DNA of 64,000 nt from Limnoperna fortunei (taxonomy: Eukaryota > Mollusca > Bivalvia > Mytilida > Modiolidae), in assembly GCA_944474755.1 (NCBI GenBank), contig OX104113.1, positions 62,020,074 to 62,084,073 on the forward strand, given 5' to 3'; not shown here. Below are more notes on the stretch, generated by a model. It made no database searches. It was not told the origin of the DNA and worked only from the letters and a program-made list of their open reading frames with translations. Position 1 is the stretch's first letter.

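Overview
The window reads as an AT-rich lophotrochozoan genome, most likely a bivalve mollusc. The evidence is a split animal gene with standard GT-AG introns, a tRNA-headed SINE family ending in a GTTAAACACCATTCAAACAAAC-type tail, and dense short non-autonomous repeats that I recognise as typical of bivalves. I cannot name the species.

The backbone is one large plus-strand gene, ATG2 (autophagy-related lipid-transfer protein 2), which enters from the left edge and leaves at the right edge. I could chain 26 exons plus a likely 27th cut by the window end. Phases agree at every junction. From exon 2 to exon 26 they give 1,180 codons, covering the middle and the start of the C-terminal part of the protein. 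The GABARAP/LC3-interacting motif (FCII, exon 22) and the WIPI-binding segment around YF (exon 23) are both present.

The third ATG2 intron in the window (2126-37408, about 35 kb) holds two minus-strand paralogous genes for leucine-rich-repeat cell-surface proteins. Copy 1 (12826-17.8k) is intact: signal peptide, about 17 LRRs, LRRCT, Thr-rich stalk, fibronectin-III-like domain, transmembrane helix and a 220-residue tail carrying five YxN motifs and a terminal ITIM-like motif. Copy 2 (27073-31.2k) keeps the ectodomain but stops inside the membrane helix. Its tail survives only as decayed, scattered fragments at 26.9k, 24.5k and 23.9k. Both copies share a conserved TATA box and a 5' leader intron. 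Very low divergence in two blocks, beside much higher divergence elsewhere, suggests gene conversion.

The rest is introns and repeats: TA-flanked MITEs (3410-4202, 5243-5904), a CAGGG-ended insertion inside an older repeat (50863-52810), several foldback hairpins, a roughly 1-kb satellite of 29-bp units (33486-34494), a 49-bp minisatellite (55973-56258), many SINE copies, and several recurrent bivalve-type repeats with internal tandem units of 130-170 bp. Large parts of 8.3-11.8 kb, 18-20.4 kb and 34.5-35.9 kb hold nothing I can assign.
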